Shown piece by piece: positions 24,801-35,869 of a stretch of DNA of 64,000 nucleotides (position 1 is its first letter; each line of letters begins with the position of its first letter). The notes beneath the pieces are model-generated. The model did not search any database, was not told the DNA's origin, and saw only the letters and a list, made by a program, of their open reading frames with translations. This DNA comes from Xylaria sp. FL1777 (taxonomy: Eukaryota; Ascomycota; Sordariomycetes; Xylariales; Xylariaceae), in the NCBI GenBank assembly GCA_022578965.1, contig MU400682.1, forward strand, positions 25,066-89,065, given 5' to 3'. The translations under genes and the position numbers were made by a program.

Positions 24801-25290
24801 GGGAAGCGACCGGTTGGTTGCCACTATGAAGGGTATGGTACCCAAAGGTTATGATCCGGGCCTCCGGGCATGCCATAGGCAATAAGTCCCGAGGCCAGAA
24901 CACTCGAGAGGAGGCATCTAGCTCAACATGCCTCGAATTGTTCCGCGTATTCGCAACCTCTATAATCGACTGAGCTGTTTTGTCCGGAGGCCTCGTCTTC
25001 CTGAGTAAATGTTTCAGCGGCCTCTCACGCGCGGGCGAGACAGTCTTCGCTCGGGTATTAGGTATTGTCCGGTCATCGTACTGCCAGCTTCTCATCGGAT
25101 GTCCTCCAAACCCATGTACGAAGACGACGCTGAAAGAGGACCATAAGTTCGTGAATTGGTGACCGCTAATCGACACGAGAATGAGAATACTCACTCGATA
25201 AGGGCATTTTCGCTCTTCTCCGGCTCGTAGAGTATGTGAAGACCGACTGAGGGGATCCTGTCCTGAAGTGGACGCATGGCGGTGAATCAT
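21827..25290 (-). CDS. NLR-like protein: alpha/beta-hydrolase + NACHT
   Basis: Fungal NOD-like receptor, a class tied to self/non-self recognition and regulated cell death. Exons 24673-25290, 24316-24621, 24097-24258, 24014-24041 (28 nt), 22975-23964 and 21827-22815 give about 1030 residues; the second donor is the least certain. Residues ~45-270 form a lipase-like alpha/beta-hydrolase: VVFVHGFGGHP, FWPRDLLP, nucleophile Ser in FIAHSLGG (~198), FFGCPHR. A linker with ESLPANHRTMC leads to the NACHT domain: Walker A LTGALGSGKST (Lys ~431) and Walker B TFILVDAED. A winged-helix-like segment with SRTRGLLE and INESVRSFFLSGRGF follows. The C-terminus is a plain tail without WD40, ankyrin or TPR repeats. 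No partner gene lies next to it. Confidence 0.82.
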
Positions 25291-27472
25291 GGATGATCCC
25301 CATCCATCCGTAGATCATCTATCTCGAGGTAATATCGCTCCACGTGCGTCAATGCAATGCCACAGTAAATGTTATTGATCATGTCAAACTAACACAGAGC
25401 ACTACTAACGTTGCTTATATTTGACCAGCATTAGGCAGTGAGTGCCTGATCTAATCTGAGGTTCTTTATGTGGTATTGTTGGCGGTGGGGGCAGGGTTGT
25501 ACGCATGCTGATAGATGCTGCTCCAAGCGACGGAAATAGAACGAACTGTCCGCCTCATTCAACATAATCCTCTAGGTACAGTCACTTTTCCTCGTCCATG
25601 TCATCCCCGGCCCCCATTAAAAAGTCTGTGCCGTGTCACCATAGCCGGTCCGGCTGATTCTGCGGCCCGCGCGCAATAAGGATAAGCACGGTTTTGACCA
25701 CAACAAAGCTAGGGAGGCAACCTGACGGGCCGCAGCCAAGACTGGGAGCAATCAGGTTTTCTTCAGATTGATAAAACTATAGTCTTACTATCGCGTCACC
25801 CTTTCGTGTCTCGACTTTAGAAATACATTGTGCGACAACCCAAGACGCGTGCTTTCTCCCTCCCTCCCTATTCTCCCGGCTTGCCACACGTTGCGGCTGA
25901 AGTAGTTCCTATAGATCCTATAGACTCGATACCAATGTCTTCGATATTACGCCTGCCGACACGTATCATACCTCTGAGAACGATAGGTGGCCAGCCCCAC
26001 GACTGAAGAGGCAAGTGTCACAAGCATAAACTATCCGTGCCACTTCACCACTTCACCGCTATTGGAGCTACGTAAGGGGTTAGAGATGGCGGTAGTTGTT
26101 GCAGCACAATCGCGAACAGAGGGATGAGCAATGTTCAGTGCGCCAAGACATGAACAACAATCCCCTTGCTTAGGGGGGAAACAACAGTGAATAATAATAA
26201 AAAGGCCAGCTCCCTTCGCACTCATTTCACTAACCTTTTCAGTCTTGATCGGTTAACGCGCGAGCGCTCACGATTTTACCAGCTTTTTCGCCTTCCCTAT
26301 CTCTGCAGCCTTTCCTACACAACTCAGCTGATACCTGACAGCGCATTGAAGCTACTGTACATGTAGGCCAAGGCGATCCGAACGCTGTGACGATGAATGT
26401 AACATTTTCCGTATCGCAACGGACCACCGGACTTTTTCTATCTCCATCTCCGCACTGAGACCAGCAGAAGAACTGGGGAGCTCCGACACGCTGCACAGAT
26501 GACTTTAGCTACACCTAGAGCAGTGGAACCGCTTATTACACACGAATCTTGGGTTAAAGCCCGCTTTAGCATTGACCTATTGGATGTACTCGTCTCTGCT
26601 GTGCAGTAAGTATACTATATAATCTGCAATATATCGGTCGCGATGCGGGCGCGGTGCACAGGCGTTTAAAGTACGTGTGTGCTAGTACAGGCAGCGTGGC
26701 CAGCCAGGGTCTTATCAAGGTACAGGCGCACATGTGGTTTACGCGAGAACCCCCTGTCTCCAATGGATTGTCTCTGTTGGCAGTATACAAAACACCCTCT
26801 CCTTTGATTTATACATTACAAAACGATGTCATGTGTCTCGATGAAACTTGATCAAGCTCATACAATGCACCACCCAAGAATTGGCCGTGGTCTCAGTCAT
26901 TGCTGTTTGGGGTTTATTGCTTCGTTTCAATATATGTGCTTTTACGCATTCTTGTACGCATAGATACACTTGCGCGCTGACGTCACTGGCGAAGATTTGA
27001 ACGAAGGCAAGTATACTCGATGCTTCTGCGCAAAACGCCCTGCTAATCCGATATAGGTATTCGCAAGCGCCTAGGAACATCTTCCCTTACCTCCTAGGTT
27101 ATACTCGGGACCTATCGTTCACCCTTACCTGGCGGTCTATGGCTCAATCATTACTTTGTTTGTGGGAAACCTTTGCTAGCCATCTAAGTGTCACGATATC
27201 GCAAACATACCCAGTTAGTAGTTGGCATAAGTCTATGATAAGTTACCAAGGGGTATAGAGTCCTTGCGCACCTACATTGCATAATTTCCAAGACGCTCAG
27301 TCTCTCGATTTCCTTTGTCACATAGGAAAGCTGCAGTGATAAATGCTAAAGTGTAAGGTTTAGCTACACAAGACAATTAAGTCTTCGATTGTTTCGATCC
27401 GCGTTGGGATATAGCTTTATTTTTGATTGTGCTCGAATCACAATAAGTTCATCTGATTGGTCTAATTTGTAG
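25291..27472. other. Intergenic between NLR and tRNA
   Basis: About 2.2 kb. No conserved coding frame on either strand. The part just above 25290 is the presumed NLR promoter. Confidence 0.45.
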
Positions 27473-27596
27473 TCTCGATTGGTCTAGTGGTAAGGATACC
27501 TGCTTGTCACTTAATGGTCTCGAATCCGCGGTCGTGGGTCAGAGTTCATGAAATAGTAAATCGCAGGTGGCCGGGGTTCGATTCCCCGATCGAGAG
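27473..27596 (+). tRNA. tRNA-Asp(GTC) with 52-nt intron
   Basis: Cloverleaf parts are visible: acceptor stem TCTCGAT/ATCGAGA, D-arm around GGTCTAGTGGTAAGGAT, anticodon stem CCTGC/GCAGG with loop TTGTCAC (anticodon GTC at 27506-27508), T-arm CGGGG-TTCGATT-CCCCG, and discriminator G. The intron (27510-27561) sits one base 3' of the anticodon, the canonical nuclear position. The spliced tRNA is 72 nt. A T-run follows as pol III stop. Confidence 0.93.
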
Positions 27597-28103
27597 ATTG
27601 TTTTCTGTTGTTTTTTTCTTCTTGAAAATATTCTGTCAGTCTTTCTACTTAACATACAATAAGGAATAACATCAAACCCGAAGCCGGCTGCAGATTTCGA
27701 GGTAGGGTTACGTTGCGAATAGGTGTCGTTGCGCCTCGGGATGTTGGGGGCCAGATAACTGAAGCGCTAACACTGCCAAACGCCATCGAGTATTTACTCA
27801 CCCGAACCGGTCTGGTTTTTCTGGCCGTTCCAGATGATGTCGCGAAGGTACCTCAATATTGATATCGATATTATGAGGAAGTGGCTATTTCCCCTCGGCG
27901 ATAGGGAAGGACTAGACGGGCTCACCAAGCGAACTTTGACGACGATAGGTCAATTTAATAGTATACCAGGTTTTATTGTGATGTTCCGTTCCTAGCTTAG
28001 CGGATGATGTCTATCTAACTGTTTCACACATTGTAGCCATGTGAAAACTCATTAAGACCATCCAAAAGGGCGCCACCAGAGACTCTACTCATGGATACAA
28101 ACA
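27597..28103. other. Intergenic, 3' flank of the VIT/vWA gene
   Basis: About 500 bp between the tRNA and the stop of the VIT/vWA gene. Beyond the pol III stop at its start, no gene seen. Confidence 0.45.
27601..27617 (+). terminator. RNA polymerase III terminator of the tRNA
   Basis: TTTT directly after the tRNA, backed by a run of seven T at 27611-27617. Confidence 0.75.
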
Positions 28104-30680
28104 CTAAGATAGGAGTGCGCCGGCTTCTTGGACCTCCTTCTCGTTATCCGTGCTGTGCTGCCCAGCCAGCCAGCAGTCTGCCTTATCCACGACAAGTTCC
28201 CAAGCACCGGCCTCGTGAGCTAAGCGGGTGCGGAAGAAAGCAATGGCTAGAGCCGTAGCGACGATGGAGTTTTGTCGAATCGGTGTCTTAGCTTTGGATA
28301 AGTTGGCACCCGTGATGTCAAGCAGGGACTCTTCCCATTCCCAAGATCCGTCGAATTTCTGAAGCCGGATAAGAGCGTGCAGTTTCTCTTCGTCACATGC
28401 TTTCGTTTGGAGGCGGGCGCTTCTTCGTGAGGGGCTTGAGGACCTGGTCTTTTTCTCCAGTGGTGCATCTTCGCATTTCCTCTTAGTTGGGACTGATCTT
28501 TTGGCCGGGGCTGGTCTTGTCGGGGCTGATCTTCTGGCCGCTTTGGCACATAGTTGTTTTCTCGGAGGTGGTGAAGACCTCTGGTACATTTTGCCGGTAA
28601 ACGAAATGGGCTGGTGCTCTTTGTCCCCCTCCACCGCGATGAATGAACACCACTTCCCAGCGACCTGATACGTAACACCAAGACGTATGGCCTCGCGCTC
28701 GACTATTTCATCCCATTGGCTTTCATATTCACTCTTCAGAAGTACGTTAGAGTCTTTTTGAGTGGCTTTGCTCAGCCAGCCATGACCTTTCTCCAGCTCT
28801 GAGACTGCCTGCTTGGCGGCAAGTTGATGGATCGTTTCTCCTCTGCCGACGTCATCTACTTCAATCTCTAACTTGATTGGTCCATCCTTAGAAATTGCTC
28901 GAAGGATTATGGACTCTGGCGTAAGCCCGTAGGTGCTTGAGTCGAGCAAAAGGAATATTGTCAGTCGCGAAAACGAGTAAAATGGAGGAACTCGGAATGG
29001 CGCCTGGAGAATCGATGGGGCTGAGACTATGGGTACGTGGGCGAATCTATCTCTCTCCACGCCCTCTGTGCGATCCTCATCTACATCACCACTTTCACTA
29101 GTGAATGTCATTGCGGCTTTATCGGCGCCCTTGTTCTTCTCTCGAACAGGCAAAGTGATGGCAACCTTGGATGCGTCCTCATACGTAACCATCTCGTAAT
29201 CCTCGTCATCCCTCTTATATTTCACATCAAGGGAATAGTCAGCCAAGTGTGGCGACAAAGCACTCTTGAGGAGTTGAACCATCTTTTTGTCCATTGGTTC
29301 CTCTTCAGCGACGAATTGACTTGTTCCATTCCCTTCGGTAGCTATGCCCTGCACGAGCGACGTCGAAGCCCCCTGACCGATTCCAAGGGAAAAGAAGCGA
29401 CTGCCATATTGCTCTGCAGAGTCACGAATCATCTTAAATAAGACATCTTGATTCCAAATTTCTCCATCGGTTAAGATGAGGACATTAAGCACCAGATCTT
29501 GATCACGCCGGGAGAGTGTCTCTCGAATTGGCGGTATCATTTCGGTCCCGCCGAAGTTTGCATCCATAGCATCAACGTATTTTAATGCCTCGTCGAGATT
29601 CACTTCGTTGTATGGTTTACTGCGTGGCCAGATATACGAGAAGTTACTCCCAAAAGAACAGATATTGAATTTGACGTCGACTCGGAGAGATTTGAGCATC
29701 GTGTTCATTGCCTGTATTACCATGCCCATCTTGCCACCCATGCTCCCAGATCGATCGATAACAAAGACAATCTCGCTGGGACTAGACGGTAATTGAAACT
29801 TCGGCACTAGAGTAACCAGCAATGCCCGTTGGTTCGGAATAGTGGGATGTGTCTCGAGCAACGCCTTGGACACGTTCCCATTCTCAAGGTTGACCATAAC
29901 AATGAAGTCTTTGTCGAAGCTGGTATAGTTGAGTGAGAGCGTTGCAGATCCACGGTGGGGCATGAAAGCTTCAGTAGGCATGTCGGTAGTACGCCCTATA
30001 TTCACAGCGATAGGGTGACTGGGAGACTGAATACTTCGAATGGGGCAACCTTCGGGACCCTGAACATCTACAATGATCTGAATAGCGTCTTGAACGGTCG
30101 AAGAGAACGAAGGCGAGCTAAGAACGTTATCTGGGGTAGCCCCATAACGAGGGGCAATCAGAGAAGGGATCGTCAAACGTAAGCCGTCGACTTGAGCGTC
30201 GTAATTCAACTCGCCTATATATACGAGCTTGACGATAACACTGCTGCCTGCTGGGACGTTGCCGATATGTGTAGTAAAAACATCGGAAGCTTCAGGCAGC
30301 TGCTCTAGGAGGGCAGCTACTTTCCCCTTGGAAACAGCCTCTTTGAATTTGAGACGAGCTTGCGTTTTGTCTTTGACAATGCCATTTATCTCAATATCGC
30401 CAACAGTAGTAGTAAAGGAAACGATGGAAACACCACCATAGATTGGGAACGAATAAACCAAATCCTCTAAATCTTCGTTGGTCTCGTTCGAAAATGTTTG
30501 GGTAAGAGTAGTACGTGAGGCAACATCCTTGATGATAGTGTGAGCTTTGAGGCTCGATAGGGGAAGATAGAACCGACGAATGTGCGAGGCGTTGACTGGG
30601 TTTTTGAAGGGGTACCAACAACCTATGAGTGGTGGACTAATATTGTAACGGCCTCGGGCCGTCTGCTTAGTACGGGCCAT
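28104..30680 (-). CDS. VIT/vWA domain protein with a histone-H3-like N-terminus
   Basis: Single-exon gene of 858 residues. Family: inter-alpha-trypsin-inhibitor-type VIT domain (about 15-155, with SSLKAHTIIKDVASRTTLTQ and VYSFPIYGGVSI) followed by a von Willebrand A domain (about 300-480). The vWA has a full metal-binding MIDAS: DRSGS at ~309-313, the Thr in FGGTEM and the Asp in ILTDGE. After a beta-rich region comes a basic, Lys/Arg/Ser-rich stretch (~715-760, with PTKRKCEDAPLEKKTR and SSSPSRRSARL), likely a nuclear signal, and a helical C-terminal domain (KLHALIRLQKFDGSWEWEE). Remarkably, residues 1-9 are MARTKQTAR, exactly the start of histone H3, followed by GRYN. The first ATG has good context. 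Molecular role unknown; chromatin contact is inference. Confidence 0.88.
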   Translation of the reverse strand: MARTKQTARGRYNISPPLIGCWYPFKNPVNASHIRRFYLPLSSLKAHTIIKDVASRTTLTQTFSNETNEDLEDLVYSFPIYGGVSIVSFTTTVGDIEINGIVKDKTQARLKFKEAVSKGKVAALLEQLPEASDVFTTHIGNVPAGSSVIVKLVYIGELNYDAQVDGLRLTIPSLIAPRYGATPDNVLSSPSFSSTVQDAIQIIVDVQGPEGCPIRSIQSPSHPIAVNIGRTTDMPTEAFMPHRGSATLSLNYTSFDKDFIVMVNLENGNVSKALLETHPTIPNQRALLVTLVPKFQLPSSPSEIVFVIDRSGSMGGKMGMVIQAMNTMLKSLRVDVKFNICSFGSNFSYIWPRSKPYNEVNLDEALKYVDAMDANFGGTEMIPPIRETLSRRDQDLVLNVLILTDGEIWNQDVLFKMIRDSAEQYGSRFFSLGIGQGASTSLVQGIATEGNGTSQFVAEEEPMDKKMVQLLKSALSPHLADYSLDVKYKRDDEDYEMVTYEDASKVAITLPVREKNKGADKAAMTFTSESGDVDEDRTEGVERDRFAHVPIVSAPSILQAPFRVPPFYSFSRLTIFLLLDSSTYGLTPESIILRAISKDGPIKLEIEVDDVGRGETIHQLAAKQAVSELEKGHGWLSKATQKDSNVLLKSEYESQWDEIVEREAIRLGVTYQVAGKWCSFIAVEGDKEHQPISFTGKMYQRSSPPPRKQLCAKAARRSAPTRPAPAKRSVPTKRKCEDAPLEKKTRSSSPSRRSARLQTKACDEEKLHALIRLQKFDGSWEWEESLLDITGANLSKAKTPIRQNSIVATALAIAFFRTRLAHEAGAWELVVDKADCWLAGQHSTDNEKEVQEAGALLS

Positions 30681-32399
30681 AGTGGTAGAGAAAGGCGATG
30701 ATCAGGGAGTGGACTGTGCTAAATAGGAAAAACGAAAAAGGATGAAAGGAAGGTAGGTGAGAGTTCGTATGGTAAGCGGAGTATGCCCCCTTTTATACTA
30801 CAAACCTCCCCCCTCACCCCCCTGGCCTGCATCCAACTCTCAGCTTGGTTCTTGGTGACTAATAGGCAGCAAGCTAGTTTATCAATATGGACTATATCAA
30901 CAAAGTGGCTGCAATAGCAAAATCCCTCCCCCTCCCCCCATTTTGAAAAAAAAAAATTCATCATGACTTTTTACTTTTTACCTTTGGACTAGAGGTACTG
31001 CAGCCGTTTGTTCGTTCGTAACAATAACGTCGCTATATATACGTTGATGAGTGAAGGGTCATGTGACTGACTATGAAAAAGTGGTGCCCCTTGCCACTTA
31101 CATCCATCGTGGACTGCAGCCACTACACCGCATCCTTCCGGTTAGCTTCATATTATGAGGGACTTTACCTTGAATAGGCCTCTATTTATCTTAGATCACC
31201 GCATAACTCACTTCAACCGTAGCATGCCATAGCTGCTGATAAGTGATAGTAGCAGTAGGTTGATGGTCTGATATACGGCTGCCACAGAAGTTCAGCGCCC
31301 GAATCTACTCAAGAAGATCATCACACAGTCCTTTTATCACCCAAGACCCCCCGATGTCATCATAGATCAAGATATCCCCGCTGTCGTTCGGGTTTATGAA
31401 GTTGATCTTTCAAAACTCTTGTTTAGATAGATACCCCTTCCCCCCCTTTCCATCCAAGTGCCAGGAGTGGCGCCACACTCGAGACCCATATACCTACAGT
31501 TAAAGCCGTAACAATAGGATGTAGCGATGTTGAAGGATCTTCTCATTCAGAAGGCTACGAAAATCACCTACCTTCAGGGTATCCATCCCCTAACAAGGAC
31601 TTGTATAACAACACACCCTAGACGACTCTTGGTATCTGCATTCCTCTAGAATGGCAGGGGGAACATAATCTCGGTAATCTTCGCTTCGAGAAGTACCACG
31701 GTAAGGAAGGCGAAGTCATCAAAGACTAGAAGTATATATATTCTAAAAGAATGTCAAGACTTAAGCTCTGGTGAAGTCGAGTGAAGTTAGTGGCTGAGGC
31801 GAACCAGCCCCTGAGTGGCTCGTTCGGCTTAGTCATATCCGCAAATAATGCAGGGATATGTTATTTTTTCTTTCTCGTGATAGACTCTTTCACAAAAAAT
31901 GGGCAGCTTTAGCAGAGACTTCTTACAATTAGCTTAGATCTATTTCATTATATTAGATCACTTTCTTCCCCATGTCTTGATTACTCGAAAATACTTGGAA
32001 GCGTAAGATGTCTTGTATAGGTACTGAGCAGAACATCCTTTATGGTTTCCCCGCTCTATTTTACTGACAAAGGCATGAATTGTCGACCCTTTTAAGCCTT
32101 ATGCATGTTCGGGGTTGCTACCTTTATAGGTAATCTCGTCACTTTGCTGCCTAGAATTTAAAGGTAAAGGAGAAGAACTCTATTCGCTCTATAACTTGGG
32201 ACGTTGATTCACAAATTACGAAGTTCTACCAAAGCTGAGCTCAACATTGATTCGCCGCCCAAATCCAATAGTACACGGCTTGCATGGACTCAAGCCTGAA
32301 CACAACGGCAAATTCCGCCCCTAAAATCATCCTTCTGCCTGATATTGTATCTTTTAAGTACGATTATTCAAAAGACATCAATTAATCCGCCAAGCCAAA
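30681..32399. other. Divergent intergenic region
   Basis: About 1.7 kb between the VIT/vWA gene (-) and the F-box gene (+). It contains the VIT/vWA TATA box, a C-rich/A-run segment at 30930-30957, and otherwise no feature I can support. Confidence 0.45.
30791..30797 (-). promoter_or_regulatory. TATA box of the VIT/vWA gene
   Basis: TATAAAA on the minus strand, about 110 bp upstream of the start codon at 30680. A plausible distance, but not tested. Confidence 0.5.
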
Positions 32400-33731
32400 A
32401 TGACCGGAGACGTTCAACGAAGTGTTACAACGTGCTCATTGGAAACTCTGCCTCTTCTAATTCTAGAGGAAATCTGCGAGTACGTGGCCTTGGAGCGGAG
32501 CGATAACGGGAAAGACGAAGGAAGAAGTATCTGGGCATTCTCTCTCGTATGCCGCAACTGTTGCTACGCCTCCGCGGCGCAACGTTTCCGCACCATTCGG
32601 TTGGAATTCTCCAATCATTTGTTGCTGCGGGATATCTTGAACAGATGGGACGAAATCCTAACGGCGGGCAATCATTTTCGCCACGTGCGCCAGTTGATAT
32701 TGGTGCATACGGACGACAGCACCAAGCCTGGACAGGTCCACCGTATTGATGGGCAGGGCAGCTTCGACATGGATGATTCCCTTAAGCCAGCGGGAGTCAC
32801 GATAAGCAAGCATTGGTTCGCTACCACATGGTCGGGCCATCAGAAGGACGCCGAGAAGACTTGGCAGGCTGTTGCACGGTTGATCAGTCGTACAGCTGGC
32901 CTGAAGGACTTCGTATACGCGTTGAGAGATCATCTAAATCCATGCATCCTTGCGGCGATTCATGATGTTGGCTGCCGCCTTCACATGCATTACTTCAGTC
33001 TCCCAAGCCTCTACCAGCCCAGATACAAGCCCAGTGACATCAATGCGGATGATTATGCGCTCGCCACTTCCCCATGTCTACATGCTATCGTGGTGTCACA
33101 TTCCCAGTACGACATAGACGGGCTCGTGGATTACCACAAAGAGGCCACCTTGCGGATGGTGGCTGGCGTAGCTCCAAACCTCGCACATGTTTGGCTGAGA
33201 TCTAAACCTGTGGGCGGGACTGTCATCGCGTTTCGAAGGGCAATGTCCAGCGACAGGCCGCCATGGCGGGGCTTTTTTCCTAGCAAGGACAGGGAAGATG
33301 ATGTTCTCTCTATGGGTAGCCTGAAGAGTCTTATATTAGACGATAATCGTGTGGGAAGAGACGATCTATTATCTTGGGGCCGCACAACTGATCTCTCCAG
33401 GCTGGAGTCCCTGGCGGTCTCATTCAAGTCATACGGCTATACGTCGTACACTACAAGTTGCAAAGGGCTAGAAACGTTGGTGGAATTAGCCATAGCAGGT
33501 CAATTTGCATCCCTTCGATCATTAAGCTTGGAGTATAACGGTAAAAACGAATATTATAGCAAGGTTCATACAGCTTTCACTGTATTTCTCAACAACATCG
33601 GACCATTAGATAGACTACATGTACCACAGCTCAATGCAATGCGCACTGAGGCTCTTTCTGCAGCCGTGTCAAGACATGTATTATGTCCCTGCTGCGAGGT
33701 CGGGTTTAGTACCGTGGGCTCATATAAATAA
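32400..33731 (+). CDS. F-box-like protein
   Basis: Intronless gene of 443 residues. Residues ~13-70 fit a fungal F-box: LETLPLLILEEICEYVAL, then SIWAFSLVCRNCCYASAAQR and FRTIRLEF, the usual two-helix layout with a conserved Leu-Val-Cys core. F-box proteins normally link substrates to SCF ubiquitin ligases. The rest is a leucine-rich-like alternation (LIFVH.., LKSLILDDNRVGRDDLLSWG, LRSLSLEY) without a clear named repeat, probably the substrate-binding part. The ATG at 32400 has an AAAATG context. No neighbour suggests a target. Confidence 0.72.
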   Translation: MTGDVQRSVTTCSLETLPLLILEEICEYVALERSDNGKDEGRSIWAFSLVCRNCCYASAAQRFRTIRLEFSNHLLLRDILNRWDEILTAGNHFRHVRQLILVHTDDSTKPGQVHRIDGQGSFDMDDSLKPAGVTISKHWFATTWSGHQKDAEKTWQAVARLISRTAGLKDFVYALRDHLNPCILAAIHDVGCRLHMHYFSLPSLYQPRYKPSDINADDYALATSPCLHAIVVSHSQYDIDGLVDYHKEATLRMVAGVAPNLAHVWLRSKPVGGTVIAFRRAMSSDRPPWRGFFPSKDREDDVLSMGSLKSLILDDNRVGRDDLLSWGRTTDLSRLESLAVSFKSYGYTSYTTSCKGLETLVELAIAGQFASLRSLSLEYNGKNEYYSKVHTAFTVFLNNIGPLDRLHVPQLNAMRTEALSAAVSRHVLCPCCEVGFSTVGSYK

Positions 33732-34234
33732 TGACTTGTTTTCCTTCTCCGTCGCACTCTGCGCGTTTCGAATAATTATATAAATATAATGTTGCTTGCT
33801 TAGTCTAAGACACCAATTCTCCAAATATTGTACTACGGCTTTCATCTTTCCGGGTCAACCTCATTTTTTTGGTGAGTGTATTGCTTTATCATGGAGACTG
33901 TTAAATTGTGAGGTAATATATAGATCCAGATCTCTTAAATCTCAGTAACTCCAACAAACAGTATAAGAAAAGTAGCCGAGGCCGAGACTGATACTGCACA
34001 GTACGCCGTCTGTAGTACTTTGCAGGCTGTGCTATGAGTTTTAATTAAAGGGAAAAACGACTGGAGTAAAAATAAGAGATCAACTGAATATGGTTGCTAA
34101 TAACTTACATACTAGGTGCTCGACTACGAGCCCCTATTTAAGCTACTACACACGGGCTACATATGGCAGCCCGCGTCGCTTCTCTTCATTCCACTCTCCT
34201 AATACCAAATTGTTCCACGAGACCTGTAAACCTG
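33732..34234. other. Convergent intergenic region
   Basis: 3' flanks of the F-box gene (+) and the DUF1479 gene (-). No gene seen. Confidence 0.45.
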
Positions 34235-35869
34235 CTAGAAGCCTAGAATCTCATTTGCCTTTTCCACAACTGCCTTAGCCCCAGGACCATCTGATTCTGC
34301 TGCAACAAGCTTCTCAAAACCAAAAGCCCGTAGGCCATCAGCGTTCGCATACGTTTGAAGGTAGGAGACTGTAGGCCGATTGACATGTCGAGATTCGCCT
34401 TCTCCGCCAGGAAAATCTGGGCCAGGGGTCCCGTCAAGGAAAGCCTTCTTTTGGCGCACGAGATATTGCGCGTTTTTCTCGGTGACGGGGCATATCGGGA
34501 TATAGAGTACACTTGAATCTGACTGCCCCTGGTGGACCTTGTCGACAGCATGGATAGCTAAGTTGGGTATGTTAGCTTTATAGAGTTTTGAGAGAACAAC
34601 AACAGAAACATACTGTCACAGTGCCAGACAACAAAGTCACCCGGCTTCACTTCGGGCATGTGCACCATACTTGTGTCAAGTTCAAGATGTGGGTGGAGCT
34701 CCGCATTGAGTTCTTGTCCATGGCCTGGTGTAGCCCCATGTAGCTTGCTCGTCATTTCGGAGCCAGCGAATACCCAGTTGTCGGCGGCGAGGTACTCTTC
34801 CGCGGACACCTCCTTTGACTCTTTGAGGGGTCGAAAAAAAGGACGGAGTAGATAATATGCTGTTGATAATTGGAGTAGAGGATTCACCAATAGGGTACCC
34901 TCGAAACCTTTCGTGTTGCTCATGCTCATCCATCCCTGGAACATGCGGAACATCGAACTTGCCCCAAGCCCATTATAGTTGTCCATGACAGCAGAAGCTC
35001 TGCCGCTGGCCTCCCAAGGATCATATTCCTCCCATGATCCTTCGAATACCTTGTCATAAACTCCACCGAGCCCATAACCATTTGTTTCCCATCGTTCGAC
35101 GCTGCCGCCATCCACATGGGGACCTAGGGCAAATTTTGCGTCTCCAGGCTGCCTGATACGCAGACGGTCGGCATATGTAAGAGTCTGAGATAGCGATATG
35201 GCACTCTCAGGGGCTGACGATTGCCAAAACTTCATTAACTTTGACTGCACCTGCAATAAATTGGGGTGCGCCCGTGCTTGAATCTGCGGCTTCGACCAAT
35301 ACAGTTCGTATACTTGAGGGTCGTCCTGTGGAAATGCTACTCTTAAAATTAGAGATCAGTTACATAACATGCATGCAGCAAGACTTACCTTTTGTCGAGG
35401 GGTTCTGTCTAACATATTCTTCGATTTCGTTCTTGTATGCCCGAGCTTCGTTCTCGGGTATTACACCCCTGATAACGGCAACGCCTCTCTTCTTAATATC
35501 CGAGCGCAATCTTGCAAGATCTTCTTCAAGACTTGAGAATGCCAGGCTGGGAATGACTTTTGATCCCTCTTTTGCAAGGATGCTGTTTTCCTGTTTAAGC
35601 TGAGTAAGAAGCCTGTGCCAGCTTGCATTAATACGATCCTCATGGCCAGCTACCAAAGATTTCTTCAGATCAAGAAAGCGTTTGGGCAACGGCGGCTGAT
35701 TTCCGCCGGATAGCGATACGAATGCATCAGAAATATTGCCTTCCCTCTTCGCCTGAGGTTGGGCCTGGGTAGAAGTCACTGTAGCCATGTATCGAACCGG
35801 GCTGATCGCCTTAGAGACCAGAGTGGTAGTAGGTTTGAGTTTTAAAGATATATTTACTAGCGGACGCAT
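34235..35869 (-). CDS. DUF1479 family protein, 2OG-Fe(II) oxygenase-like
   Basis: Three exons (35389-35869, 34614-35336, 34235-34557) with introns of 52 and 56 bp give about 508 residues, usual for the fungal DUF1479 (YbiU-like) family. Family marks: RGVAVIRGVIPENEA, FPQDDPQVYELYWSKPQ, KFALGPHVDGGSVERW and VWHCDTIHAVDKVH. The H-x-D in PHVDGG and the distal His in TIHAVD suggest an iron site of the 2-oxoglutarate oxygenase fold; the substrate is unknown. The first ~28 residues are basic and lack acids (MRPLVNISLKLKPTTT...), so mitochondrial import is possible. A second Met at 28 (YMATVTS) could be an alternative cytosolic start. Confidence 0.85.

Noticed and set aside
28247..28681. 144-codon frame overlapping the VIT/vWA gene in another frame
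   Set aside because: Same-strand shadow of the basic region; Arg/Pro-rich and without its own start context.
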